Shown here: positions 35,347 to 45,134 of the stretch, piece after piece
How the letters are laid out: each line of letters starts with the position of its first letter
How positions within the stretch are numbered: position 1 is the first letter of the stretch
Made by a program: the position numbers and the translations under genes
Assembly (NCBI GenBank): GCA_009733575.1
Contig: ML769438.1
Coordinates: 62,001-126,000, forward strand
From: Gymnopus androsaceus JB14
Lineage: Eukaryota > Basidiomycota > Agaricomycetes > Agaricales > Omphalotaceae
Direction: 5' to 3'
Length of the DNA stretch: 64,000 nucleotides
The notes under the pieces: model-generated
Seen by the model: only the letters and a program-made list of their open reading frames with translations
Told to the model about the DNA's origin: nothing
Database searches by the model: none

Positions 35347-37734
35347 TTAGTCCTCCTCACCCTCCAAGTCCTTGCTGCTCTCATCCTCATCACCATCTTT
35401 ATCTGAGGCTGCAAATCCCATTGCTTCACAGCGGTCAACACAGACATGGGCACCAATATAGTTATCAATACCATCCTGACCATGGTCTCCAGCTCCACTT
35501 TTTCTAAAGTAATATATTGTGAGAATATGTTAAGTTGGACTTATCTTGAAGAACGTACCCATTATTTGTATGGAACATCATGTCAAAGAGAACATGTTTG
35601 CTACCAACCACAGAGGCTAAAGTATCAATTTCAGCTGGGGCCTTTGAACGAGAGGGATAATCACATACTTTGCACATCTGCCAATACAACTGTCTTCTTG
35701 CTGTACAAATATACAAAATGGCCAAAGCAGGTAAGAACACTTCCAACCATGTTGTTGGTGTAAGATGGATGTTCACAAGTACCAGTCCATTTCTTGAACT
35801 GTTTTTGGCGTCTGGGCTCCAACAGCCAAGCCACAGTAGTGTAATTTGTGGTCCCTGGATACTGGAGGTCATACAAATCCAGGCCAGAAGCAGGTGAGGG
35901 ATTGTGCCCAGTTCCAACAATTTCAAATGCAAGAAGAAAATTAGTGACCTTGAGCTCTGTGGATGATATTTGAGTACTGTGCATGAAATATATCAAAGAA
36001 CAAATACCATCACCAATATCCACACCATGGTCTTCAGCAAGAGTTTGGAAACATTTGTAAAAATACCCAGTTTGAGCCAGGCGAATGGATTCCTTTTCAA
36101 GTTCATCCTTGTTTGTATTAATATCCACACTGTCCGGACCTTTCCCAACATTGAAAAATCGCTTTGCTACCATTTGTTGACCCCTAAATGTAAGCTGAAA
36201 ATATCAAGCTTGTCAGACACATTTTTAACCTGAAATGTAATTTGAACTTACTGTATAGACCTTTTGGGTCTTGCCTTGAGCAAAAACTTCATCAGAAAGG
36301 CTGCCTTGCTCAAACTTCAATTGGGCTATGTCTGAAATCAAATTTGTTGGCCATTCAATTGCAACCTTTCCTGTGACCTCATCTACTTGAATAGAAGCAA
36401 TGACAAAGTTGACCATTGTAATGCCTGATGGTGCAAATGTTGACTTCAATGGTACACTGGTGGACAGGGCTAAGAGTAGGTCAGATGAAGTTGAAATCAA
36501 CCATACTGAATCTGTACAAACCTTTTGTTCTTGGGATTTTTGAGGAAGGGAAAGAGCTACTAAGATGAGCCTGATCAGCATCTCTTTTTTTCATGCGGCG
36601 GGTTTGTTCAGCTGTTCCAAGAGCAAATAGTGGCGCTTCGCATTTGTAGTGTGCCTCAAACTACATTGATAAGTCAGCTCATTATGTCAAAAGATTGAAC
36701 AGATTGGTTTACCTCCTCCACTATAATTACTGCCTCCAAAAAGATAAAAGGAGGCTTGATTATGATATTGCCAGGTGTTCTTTTGCGTGGATCAGGAAGG
36801 TATGGCTCATTCAATGTATAGAACTGCTTGAGTGTTCCACCATCACTATCCACAACAATATTCCGGGAGCCAAAAAATTTAATGGAGATGAAGTCACTTG
36901 GAGGAGTCACAAGAAATTTAATTTCATGAGCCACAAACAAAGAAGTACACCAGCTCACCGAGTTAATGGATATTGGCACCATGTTTTCCATCCAAGATTT
37001 AAGCTTTGCAAACAGTCATCAATGACATCTGGTAAGATAGTTAAAGAATGTCAGCATTACAATATAAGTTGTATCTGAAAAGATTTAACAAACCATAGAA
37101 CATCATTGTCTCTGGATAGTCCTTATTGGCAAAGCCAAGCTTTTCCTTGGTGCGCTTATTTTCTGTGATAGGCCAAAGGTAGACAGGATATTGTTTAACA
37201 TTGGCAGCAGCAGCCATGGACTCCTTTCTGACAGAATCAGTTTTTTCACCCGGTTTCTGCCGGTTAGGCCCAATCATTCCCCGTGCAGCCATGCCTACCC
37301 GGCGCTCATCCTCTTTAAGTTGCTGTGCTTGTGCACATTTGGCTGCCAGATCATCACTCATACCATCTTCTGTCAGAAAATATTAGTGATATGGAAAATA
37401 AACAAAGATATTATTTAAAAAACTCACTCAGCTGTTTCTGGTGGCAACCACCACAGGTTGAACGATCTTTGGGAAGATAGAGTGAAACAGCACCACAGTC
37501 CACACACTGTGGCCAAGTCTTGATGGCAAGTCAACAATGTGAGCGCAAGAAATGAAGAGAGAAAAAACACATCCTAACCTCCTTAACAGCTCTATCTGCT
37601 TCATCTTTGGCTTTTGAAAGAAGAAGACACCTAGCACAAGGTCCTGGGTGGTCTTTGTTTATGAATGAGGCATTGCAAGCAAGATGTGGTTCCTCAGGAT
37701 GAGTGCAAAGGTTGTGATTTTCAGTGTCAGACAT
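35347..37734 (-). CDS. Alpha-kinase (atypical protein kinase) carried in the transposon
   Basis: The start MSDTENHNLCTHPEEPHLAC is followed by CARC, a second Cys cluster (WPQCVDCGAVSLYLP, CGGCHQ) and a Lys/Arg-rich segment (RQKPGEKTDSVRKES). The C-terminal alpha-kinase domain begins MVAKRFFNVGKG, with the Lys of the ATP site, and continues with NPSPASGLDLYD, VAWLLEPRR, FGHFVYLYSKKTVVLADVQ, SGAGDHGQDGIDNYIGAHVC and VDRCEAMGF. The last parts give the Gly-rich loop and the zinc-binding His/Cys residues of the MHCK/EF2-kinase family. About nine short introns join in frame. First exons are 37734-37579 and 37518-37428. The stop is TAA 35349-35347 after an acidic tail. The product would phosphorylate proteins on Ser/Thr; the substrate is unknown. 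Alpha-kinases are expanded in mushrooms (from memory). Being inside transposon ends is the unusual point. Confidence 0.75.
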
Positions 37735-37830
37735 TGCAATAAGAGCAGGAAGTTGCCAGAAATTGTAGAACTGATATCAGATGCTCACCACACATTTCCT
37801 CTCCTTTATATCTCCCAGGATAAAGAACTT

Positions 37831-37844
37831 TAGACATTAGACAT

Positions 37845-37878
<34 letters not shown>

Positions 37879-37922
37879 TTAGACATTAGACATCAGACAT
37901 TAGACATTAGACATTAGACATT
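37831..37922. repeat. Heptamer microsatellite TAGACA(T/G), 13 copies
   Basis: Thirteen consecutive 7-bp units (TAGACAT or TAGACAG, one CAGACAT) lie between the kinase start (37734) and the transposase start (37999). It is thus in the shared divergent promoter region of the transposon. Confidence 0.9.
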
Positions 37923-37998
37923 ACAGTCTTATTTAAGAATACTGAGTGTGGTCAGTATATTGGCATTGTTCCCTCTCTCAATATTTTTCCAAAGTCAT

Positions 37999-39602
37999 AT
38001 GCCAAACCCCACTGGCAAGAATGGAAATGACAATGGCACATGTATGTTTTTGACAATTTTCATACTCTCAGATTTCACTCATTTTACTTAGGCCCTCCAG
38101 ATGATGTCCTAAAGAAAGCACTACATGATTATGCCATCAAAGGATTTCCACTAGCTGATCGACTAGATTGGCTCAGTAAGGAATTTGGATATCACATAAA
38201 GTAGGCTGTGTGTTAATTCTGAGGCTCTTATTAATGTGTTGATTTTGCTTGATGTACCAGAGAACGCAAACTGAGACAGCTAAATGCCAAATTTGGTGTA
38301 CCATCAGTCCGGAAACCACCTCCACTTCCAATTGCAACAACAATTGTTGCACAGTACTCTGCTGAAAATCTTTCATCTCGCAATGGACCAGCAACAATTC
38401 AGAAAAAAATTGCGCAACTTGAGAAAATACTAATTCCCCGGTATGTTTTTCATTTAGTTCAGAAAGCACAACAATCTGCTCAAAGTGTTGCTTGCATAGG
38501 GACATGGTCCGTCAGATCATGCTGATGAATGATCCGGATGGGTTTGATATTCGCAATCCAAGTCGCAAACCAGTTGCACGACGTAAAGGCCACCTTACAG
38601 GTGCTGGTACCTTTCAAGAGATTCATTGTGATGGTCATGAGAAACTTTCCTCCAAAGCATTGCAACTTGGAGCTGTAGGAATTGACATTTACGGAATGAG
38701 ATGTCATAGTAGTGGCTTAATTGTGTCAGAGCAGGTTGTCCCAAACTCAAGGTGTGAGTATACCATTGCACACCGCTACTTAGATATGGTGGAAGAGTAT
38801 GGAGGCAAGTGATATACTTGCATACTGTTTAAAGCTGACTTTTTTATATAGAAATACCATTGCAGTTGACTGTTGATGGTGGCACTGAGACTGGCCAGAT
38901 GCGTGCATGCCATATTGCATTCCGGTATGCTCTTCTGTCAGATTGTTTTATGTATGCTTTCTAACTGTTCTGGTCTGTAGACAGATCTATACACCAGATT
39001 TGCCACTTGATCAAGTGCCTGCATTTGTTGCCCTGAAGAGTTCTGACAATGTCCCTATTGAATCCTCTTGGAGTAATATGAGAGACTATAATGGTCGGGA
39101 CTTAAAAGCTGCAATTCTGCTTACAAAAGATGCAGACAAGCGATACTTTAACCCATTGGACCCATTGCATGTGTATGTTTCTTTGCAATTATTTAAATAC
39201 CTGTACTTTACTTACCATTCAAAATTCAGAAATCTTTTCAACTGGGTGTGGCCAAAAATTGCTCAACAATCTGTTCTGGAGTTCAAGGAGTACTGGAACC
39301 ATCACAGACCACGCCGACAGCATGATAAGATATTGCCAAGTGGTGAATTTCCTATCAAAGTATTCAAATTTCCAAAAAATTATGGACTGAAGCACTGTGG
39401 AGTAAAAGTTGACATGGAGGTTGTACAACACTTGCGGGGAACATTGGAAAAGACAAAAGAGGACTGTTTTAGATGGGTATCTGATGAGTTTGATATTCAA
39501 GCTCAAGCTGCTTATGAAGAGCTTAGGAGGCCTGAGTTGAAAATTGTCTCTGGATGGAGTGTATTTTGCTCTATGCTTACCATACTCAGAGACATGGATT
39601 AA
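37999..39602 (+). CDS. Integrase-core (DDE) transposase, 7 exons
   Basis: Exons 37999-38041, 38092-38200, 38261-38440, 38500-38804, 38852-38924, 38981-39172 and 39230-39602 give 424 residues with every junction in frame. The intron after 38804 uses a GC donor (GCAAGT). The start MPNPTGKNGND is followed by CPPDDVLKKALHDYAIKGF and LRQLNAKFGVPSVRKPPP (helical DNA-binding-like region). The catalytic core has EIHCDGHEKL (Asp155), LQLTVDGGTETG (Asp221) and SSDNVPIESSWS (Glu264), a D-65-D-42-E arrangement as in retroviral-type integrase folds. The C-terminus has PRRQHDKILPSGEFP. It matches, from memory, an Agaricomycete multi-copy 'integrase core domain' family. No lesion is visible, so it could be active. 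It would cut and join the 34832/41128 ends. Confidence 0.8.
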
Positions 39603-39963
39603 CTAGAGTATTTTAAGAATGATTATCTAGAAAAAAAGTTTGGTTACAAGGCTTTAAGGGCTCTCAGTCTGCCATTCTGGTGCTGAATGCTCCTTAGTCT
39701 GAATATCACTTCCTCTAGACTGAAGGATAGTCAGAACAGCAATATTGATTCATTGTTTTAACTTTGAATGGGTATTAAAGCCAGCCACTTCATACCACTG
39801 TAGCACAAAAATCTTGCAAAACTATATACTTGGAAAGTAATTAACTATAAGCTGTACCATATGAGAGGCCATTTGATAATAATGAGTGTAGTACTTGAAT
39901 TAAATGTGGAATTCTATGCCTAACATGAATGTATGAGTCAAAGTAATTAGGTTTTAATTGCAG

Positions 39964-40959
39964 TCACAATCTCACCTTGGTTGCCCTGTCAAATTTTGCC
40001 CAGGTTGCATTTGTGTGAGCTCCCATGTCAATGTAATGCCGAAGGAGCAGGGAAGACTGATATTTCTTGAATGTGACATATGCCTTGTCCACTGTTGACT
40101 TCTTATATGGAACTCCAAAAAAAGCTTCCTCAAACTGAACTTTCCTTCCACATCCTGGAGGCCGCTTTCCATCTCCACCACGGATAGTATCCATGGTCAT
40201 GAAGCCATTCACAATTTCCAAAGTATAATAAGCCCCAGGCCATTTGCGAGCTTTTATAGCAATTAGTATAGATGGTAAGTATAAAACATAAATTTCACCT
40301 TGTCGGACTGAATTACTGTTTGGAATTGATTGCAGTGCCACTGGGATTTTTCATGAATGAACTGTCTGGATATGAAAAGAATCAAAAACTTACAGGCTCC
40401 CAGACTGGTACTTGAAGTACTTTCTGCACTTGCAGAAACCAATGCATTAGTTGTAGTGGGGTCCAGGCCAGCTTGAGCATTTGATTTACAGGCTGTCATT
40501 CAAACAAGAAACACTAAATCACTTACTGAAGGCAGTCATGCTGTTAGTTACTTGAACTTGTGCTGTGTCAAGTGCTCCATAATCCACAGTGTTAGTGTTG
40601 GTGCTGGTTTCAGTGGCTAAGGATATATCAGCCTCTATATGGAGAGATGGGAAGGCAGCAGTAATTTACGGAACCAAGTAGCCATTAAAAGGTTGATATC
40701 AATGGAACCAGTCTCCATGGGATGCTCTGGAATCAAACTGGGCAAATCCACTAAGTAGGACAGCATATTAGTTAATAATTGGCTTGAAATGAAAGGAACA
40801 GTCAAACGTACATGTGATAGTATCATCTACCATTGTCCAATCCCATTGCGTGTGAATAGACTGGTCCAAAGGTCCAAGTAAAGCGGAAAGATCAAAAGAA
40901 TGTGTATCAATATCATAGCTGTCAAAAGAATGGCTATTTTCGTAGCCGTCCGACTGCAT
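39964..40959 (-). CDS. Third transposon gene, function unknown
   Basis: On the minus strand the protein starts MQSDGYENSHSFDSYDID. After short introns it passes through LPSLIPEHPMETGSIDIN, ADISLATETSTNTNTVDYGA and a Ser/Thr-rich linker (ALVSASAESTSSTS). It ends in a conserved-looking C-terminal block: KWPGAYYTLEIVNGFMTMD, CGRKVQFEEAFFGVPYKKST, FKKYQSSLLLRHYIDMGAHT, then NATWAKF. The block with W-P near its start and FGVPYKKST looks like a small helical, DNA-binding-like domain; this is a guess. The stop at 39966-39964 may be overridden by a splice donor (GTGAGA) just before it. Its place inside the transposon ends suggests a role in transposition or its control. Exon borders are my inference. 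Confidence 0.55.
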
Positions 40960-40998
40960 TAGTAGCAAAGATCCCGAGTCAGTCAGTGGAAGAGAGAA

Positions 40999-41042
40999 GA
41001 CGTGGCGATATGGCGACGTGGCGATATGGCGACGTGGCGACA
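40999..41042. repeat. 16-bp subterminal tandem repeat of the transposon
   Basis: Unit GACGTGGCGATATGGC is present nearly three times (40999-41014, 41015-41030, then partial), about 85 bp inside the right end of the 6.3-kb transposon. Repeats in this position often bind transposases. Confidence 0.75.
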
Positions 41043-41269
41043 TGTGGAGCCATGTGATCGCGAGCGGTAAATGAGATCCCGGCCCGCGGAAATTCAAAAA
41101 GGAACCATGCCGTTCTCGAGTGCGCTACGCTTTGGCAGCGCCTGTTCTGTGTTCAGTACAAGCCCACTGAATGCCAGCACCAGGCAGTTACTCAGAGGCT
41201 TAAAGAATGCCAGCAATAGCAGCATCGTGCTCCCCTGAGATCCGCTGACTGAGGAACTTCCCTAGCAGG

Positions 41270-42148
41270 ACATCTGGATGGCGGTTTAGACGATCACAGT
41301 TTCTTTTGCTTGTTGGGAGCTAGCACGAAACCCTGAAAAGCAAACTCGTCTGCAAGCAGAGCTGATTAACCCTAGATTAAGCGGAGATCCAGCTTACCAC
41401 GAATTGCAATATCAAGCTATCTACAATCCGTGCTGCAGGAAATGTAAGCCTTTCTTCAGCTTCATGTTCACTCGTTTACACTTGAACTTGCTTAGGCTTT
41501 GAATGTATCCTCAGCTTGCATATATGGAACGCACTTCCGTAGAACAGGACGTAATTCCTCTTCGCAGGCCTGTCCAATTAGCAGATGGTGGATTAATGAA
41601 CGAGTCATCATATCTCCCGGCCAGGTTTGTGATGTCCCCTACATAATAATTCCCAATACTGACGCGATGACCAGGCCGTTTTAATTCCAATCATTGCTAT
41701 TCAGCGTGATAATGATGTGTGGACTAATGAGGACGAATTCAGGCCTGAACGATGGGTGGACGGTGAGGGGAACTTCCTTCCCCAGAGCAGCTATTTGGAG
41801 GATGGTCTGGCCTGCTTTCTTTTAGTGATGGTCCCAGAAGTTGTATTGGCTCGGTACTCGGTAAGTTCTTAGTTCCTTCAAAGTTTGGGCTATAACTGAC
41901 CCCTGTTACTTGCAGCTACTTACAACTACAAGGTCAGTGGTCATACCGTCTAAAGCTTAGAGTCGCCGTTAAGTATGAGCTCTCATCTAGGCAGATTATA
42001 TCACAATGCCTTGGAGGCGGCATCTGGTATTGACCACATGTCATTGAAGATATCTTCCAGTATAAACCCATTCGTGCATCGAAATGCTAATAATCCCAGT
42101 GAAAATCGACTTCCAATCATTTTGGTACCTCTTGCTAGAGAGCAGTAA
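41270..42148 (+). pseudogene. Cytochrome P450 pseudogene (3' half)
   Basis: Motifs appear in order but in shifting frames: I-helix end and J-helix (SFACWELARNPEKQTRLQAE); K-helix YLQSVLQEM then L-stop-MYP, where the Arg of E-x-x-R has become TGA; then YMERTSVEQDVIPLRRPVQL. Next are AIQRDNDVWTNEDEF and RPERWVDGEGNF (PERF-like), and the heme-binding FSDGPRSCIG (about 41819-41848). The C-terminus is LKISSSINPFV and ENRLPIILVPLAREQ with stop at 42146-42148. Introns are still visible (GTAAGC...CTTAG, GTAAGT...TGCAG). P450s oxidise small molecules at the ER membrane. Upstream exons are missing; the 6.3-kb transposon ends about 140 bp away. Confidence 0.75.
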
Positions 42149-42731
42149 AATCATGACAAGTTGAAGAGATTTTTCTGTGTTAAGATTTTTTGGTGATGCA
42201 ACTTGCCAGCTGGAATGAGCGAGAGGCTTCGGGAACGGAATAACTCGGTACCGTATAGTTTGGAAAATATTCTTTGGCATTCAACGCGATACTTGCAGAT
42301 TATTGTAGAACATGGTCTAGAATACTTTGTACGCAGTATATAAACATGGAGATGTATCGGACTGGGCATGCATTTGCGAAGCTTGCCTAAACCCCTTGAT
42401 CAAACACACTCATTATTCTAACCCTCCTATAAGACTATCGTATTCACGCGCACCTCGAAATCCAATACTGATTCGGTTTCTTTACTGTAGTTCAATTGTA
42501 CATATTTTCTTGAATAGGATTGCGCTTGTGATTTAGACTCTTAGAGGCTAGATCTAGAACGATACAAAACTGATATCTTACAGTATTTGAATCTGGAATT
42601 GGTGCTGATAATTTGGTTACAAAATTAATTATAACCACTGGACAGTTTAGAGTCGACGGCGAAATTTGATTCGACATTCATTCAGGCTATTTATCACGGA
42701 AAGTGGGTACTGTAACTAACGAGTATCTAGT
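42149..42731. other. No gene seen (about 580 bp)
   Basis: Spacer between the converging P450 pseudogene and the UbiA gene; it should contain both 3' ends. AT-rich, with no repeat or domain noticed. Confidence 0.4.
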
Positions 42732-43817
42732 TCACCACTGCAAAGCTCTTGTACGAAGGTTAAATGGAAGTATATGGGCGATAACGAGCCATACCTGCAG
42801 AGTAACAGTCTTTGAATCGGAGTCAAAAAGGAAGTAGGAAAATGGATTACATTGTAAAGCATATAGCGGTGCTGATCTGACTGGACATCTCGAAATTGGA
42901 AAAATTGAGTACCTATAAAGGATCCCCGAGCAATGAAAACGGAGCCAGAAATGGATCCCAGTCTCCAGAAGAATGCAAGTATCACAGACCATGCGCTGAG
43001 TGCCATCAAGATATAATAGTGCAAACCAACTGGTGCCACGATAGGGAGTATGCGTCGTCCAGATAGCGCATCACCTTCCACATCTGCAAAATCCTGTCAG
43101 GTGTGAGCGTCTCCCCATTCCACAATCCCGAATAAATGTACATACTTGGGCTGAAATTGTGGTTAAAATCAGCGAACCACTGCAAATAATGACCAGTATC
43201 GTTGTTCTGTTCAAGTTCTCCCTGGAGTCTATGTAACCATTGTGTTAAAGGATTAGAAGAAGAAAGGCAAAGTGACGTACTCATCCATCCATAAGCACCC
43301 AGTTCGAATGTGATGTATCCTCCGACATTACACACATTCTCCAATACTGCTGAGAGTCTGAGACCAATATCGTCGTGCACAAACTCAACCAATGTGAGTG
43401 ATAGACTGGAAAGAAGCACCAATGGACCTGCATAGATCGAGAAAAGTAAACAAAGCACGGTAAGATTCCATCGAAGGACCCTCGCTTTTGCTGGAGTGAT
43501 TCGCCCAGATGGGAGAGGCCTCCAGGGTTTATTGATAATATCTTCATTGGCGCCTGATTTGAGACATTGGCTTGTAGAAGATGAAGCCAAATCCCTAACA
43601 TTGTGCTCAACAGAGAACGGCATGTTAGAAATTCGGACAGGGAAATGGAGAAGATGAGCTGTAGATGTGGGATCAGAAACAGTACTAGTGGGAAAAACAC
43701 GCTCTGAGGGCTACGAACAATAGGAAAAAACCTAGTTTTGTAGTCCGACTTGGTGAAGAGAAAAACTGTCTTCAGGTGGTAATGAAGACGGATTATCGTA
43801 CTAGAGACCGGATACAT
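42732..43817 (-). pseudogene. UbiA-family prenyltransferase with one frameshift
   Basis: The minus strand reads HLKTVFLFTKSDYKTRFFP, LGIWLHLLQANVSNQ, EDIINKPWRPLPSGRITPAK and ARVLRWNLTVLCLLFSIY, then NVGGY-ITFELGA. Spliced exons follow: TTILVIICSGSLILTTISAQ, DFADVEGDALSGRRILPIVA, SGSVFIARGSFIG, RDVQSDQHRYMLYN and VWLVIAHILPFN. Introns are clear, e.g. 43094-43145. The first Asp-rich region (N-Q-x-x-ED-x-x-NKPWRP) and the second (DFADVEGD) are the two Mg-pyrophosphate sites of the UbiA fold, with hydrophobic helices between. The enzyme would attach or cyclise prenyl chains in membranes, often in terpenoid pathways. One nucleotide is missing between VSNQ and EDIIN (about 43545-43560), which is either a real lesion or an assembly indel. 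Otherwise complete to the stop at 42734-42732. Confidence 0.78.
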
Positions 43818-43839
43818 TTTGATAAATGCAATAAACATC

Positions 43840-44706
43840 CCGGTCTCAGAATGGGAGCCAATTTATTCCTGCATCCAAGGGATGTTCGAAACGGGTATAT
43901 GCCATGAGGAGATGAGCGCATGCCTATCCATCCATACTGTCCGCTCTTCCTTCCGTACTCGCTAGGTGTGGGCAGGAGTCCTGACGGTCGGCTGTCGTTC
44001 AGATAGATTTTGAACATCGAGCATAGTGCATGGACGAAATTGGCAAAAGGCCTACTACCGCAGAAACAAATGGCTAACTTGCATGGCATTCTTCTCGTCT
44101 ATGATTAAATCCGCTCGAGGGTTGAAGTTTTCTTCCAAATTTTTGATTTCTCCGGGTTCAGCGATGGATTTCAGGTGTAGATTCTGCGAAGGCAACGCCT
44201 ATGTTGACAGGCCAGATACACCGATCTTGCACCGATCTCATTCAAAATTTCTTGCGATAAGGCTCATGGATTGATGGGCGCCACTATTCTATGGAATGTA
44301 AATCATCCGTACCTAGCTAATAGGCTCAGTTTTCATCAGTGACAAGCAAGAGTAATCGGAAGAAAGGAAAGACGGAAGTCCAGCGCTTAGGTTGCGGCCC
44401 GCTACACCGTCCATGATTTAGGCGCCTTGAACAATCTTGCGTTTGTACATCACTGCCTATTCAATTTCGAGTTGCAACCTTTACCTTTTTTCAACTTGGG
44501 GATCTTGACCAAAGGATCTGAAACTATTCCTCGGGTAGTATTTCGCATGGTCTACTCGCTTTTTACAGAAGCTTTGTCGTTCATTTTTACAGGCCCGGGA
44601 CTGCGTCGCATATGCCAGGGACCGGAGCTTCCTTCCTTCCTTCCTCCTTGAACAAGAACAGTGGGAACAAGCTCTGTCATTACAGCCACTCCCATTATTT
44701 CTCCAA
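43840..44706. other. No gene seen (promoter region between UbiA and SDR fragment)
   Basis: Divergent spacer of about 870 bp. No domain on either strand. A CTTCCTTCCTTCCTTCCTCC microsatellite-like run lies at about 44628-44647. Confidence 0.4.
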
Positions 44707-44906
44707 ATGCCCACCATACTCTCTGGCAGCAAAGTACTCATTACTGGTGCCAACGGATACATTGCTTCATGGATTTTAAGACTCTATTGGACAGAGGTTA
44801 CAGCGTTCGAGGTGCTGTCCGATCCGCAGAGAAAGGAACACGGATGAGAGAGATTTTCAAGATATAAACTCGAGTTCGTTGTTGTACCAGATATTACAAA
44901 GGTTGT
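44707..44906 (+). pseudogene. NAD-dependent epimerase/ketoreductase (extended SDR) fragment
   Basis: Starts MPTILSGSKVLITGANGYIA, which carries the Rossmann TGANGYIA nucleotide-binding motif. After a frameshift near 44772 it continues TLLDRGYSVRGAVRSAEKGT, RMREIFK, then a stop, with LEFVVVPDITK in the next frame. This is the N-terminal 70 residues or so of a Gre2/dihydroflavonol-reductase-like SDR. The rest of the gene is absent; the 5' flank of the SET gene follows. Related enzymes reduce carbonyls with NAD(P)H. Confidence 0.7.
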
Positions 44907-45134
44907 TTGAATATACGTCTTTCTATCCTTTATCTTATGCTTGAAGGAACGAAAACTAACGAAGAACTACCTATCTCTTCCTCCCCTTCATTTCCTTCCA
45001 GTATTTCGCTTTCGCTGGCCCTTCGATGATCTAGAAGACCAGCGCCAAGTTCCCAACTCAAAACCCATTCGATTTCTCCTACCACCGAACGCTTGAACTG
45101 ACAAAAGAACGAAGGATAGGATCCTACATCGAGG

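Larger units (their letters stand above)
34832..41128. mobile_element. 6.3-kb DNA transposon carrying transposase, alpha-kinase and a third gene
   Basis: Left end GTAGCGCACTCGAGAACGGC... (34832 onward); right end is its reverse complement, ending CTCGAGTGCGCTAC at 41128. The terminal repeats are perfect for 27 bp and recognisable for about 43. GCTTT lies directly outside both ends (34827-34831 and 41129-41133), a 5-bp target duplication. Inside are a minus-strand alpha-kinase gene, a plus-strand integrase-core transposase and a minus-strand third gene. All three have consistent introns and no nonsense codons in the models below. A heptamer microsatellite lies between the divergent kinase and transposase starts, and a 16-bp repeat lies near the right end. 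The intact ends and genes point to recent activity. Confidence 0.85.

Noticed and set aside
37831..37922. Heptamer array considered as a CRISPR-like repeat
   Set aside because: Uninterrupted 7-bp microsatellite without spacers in a eukaryotic sequence.
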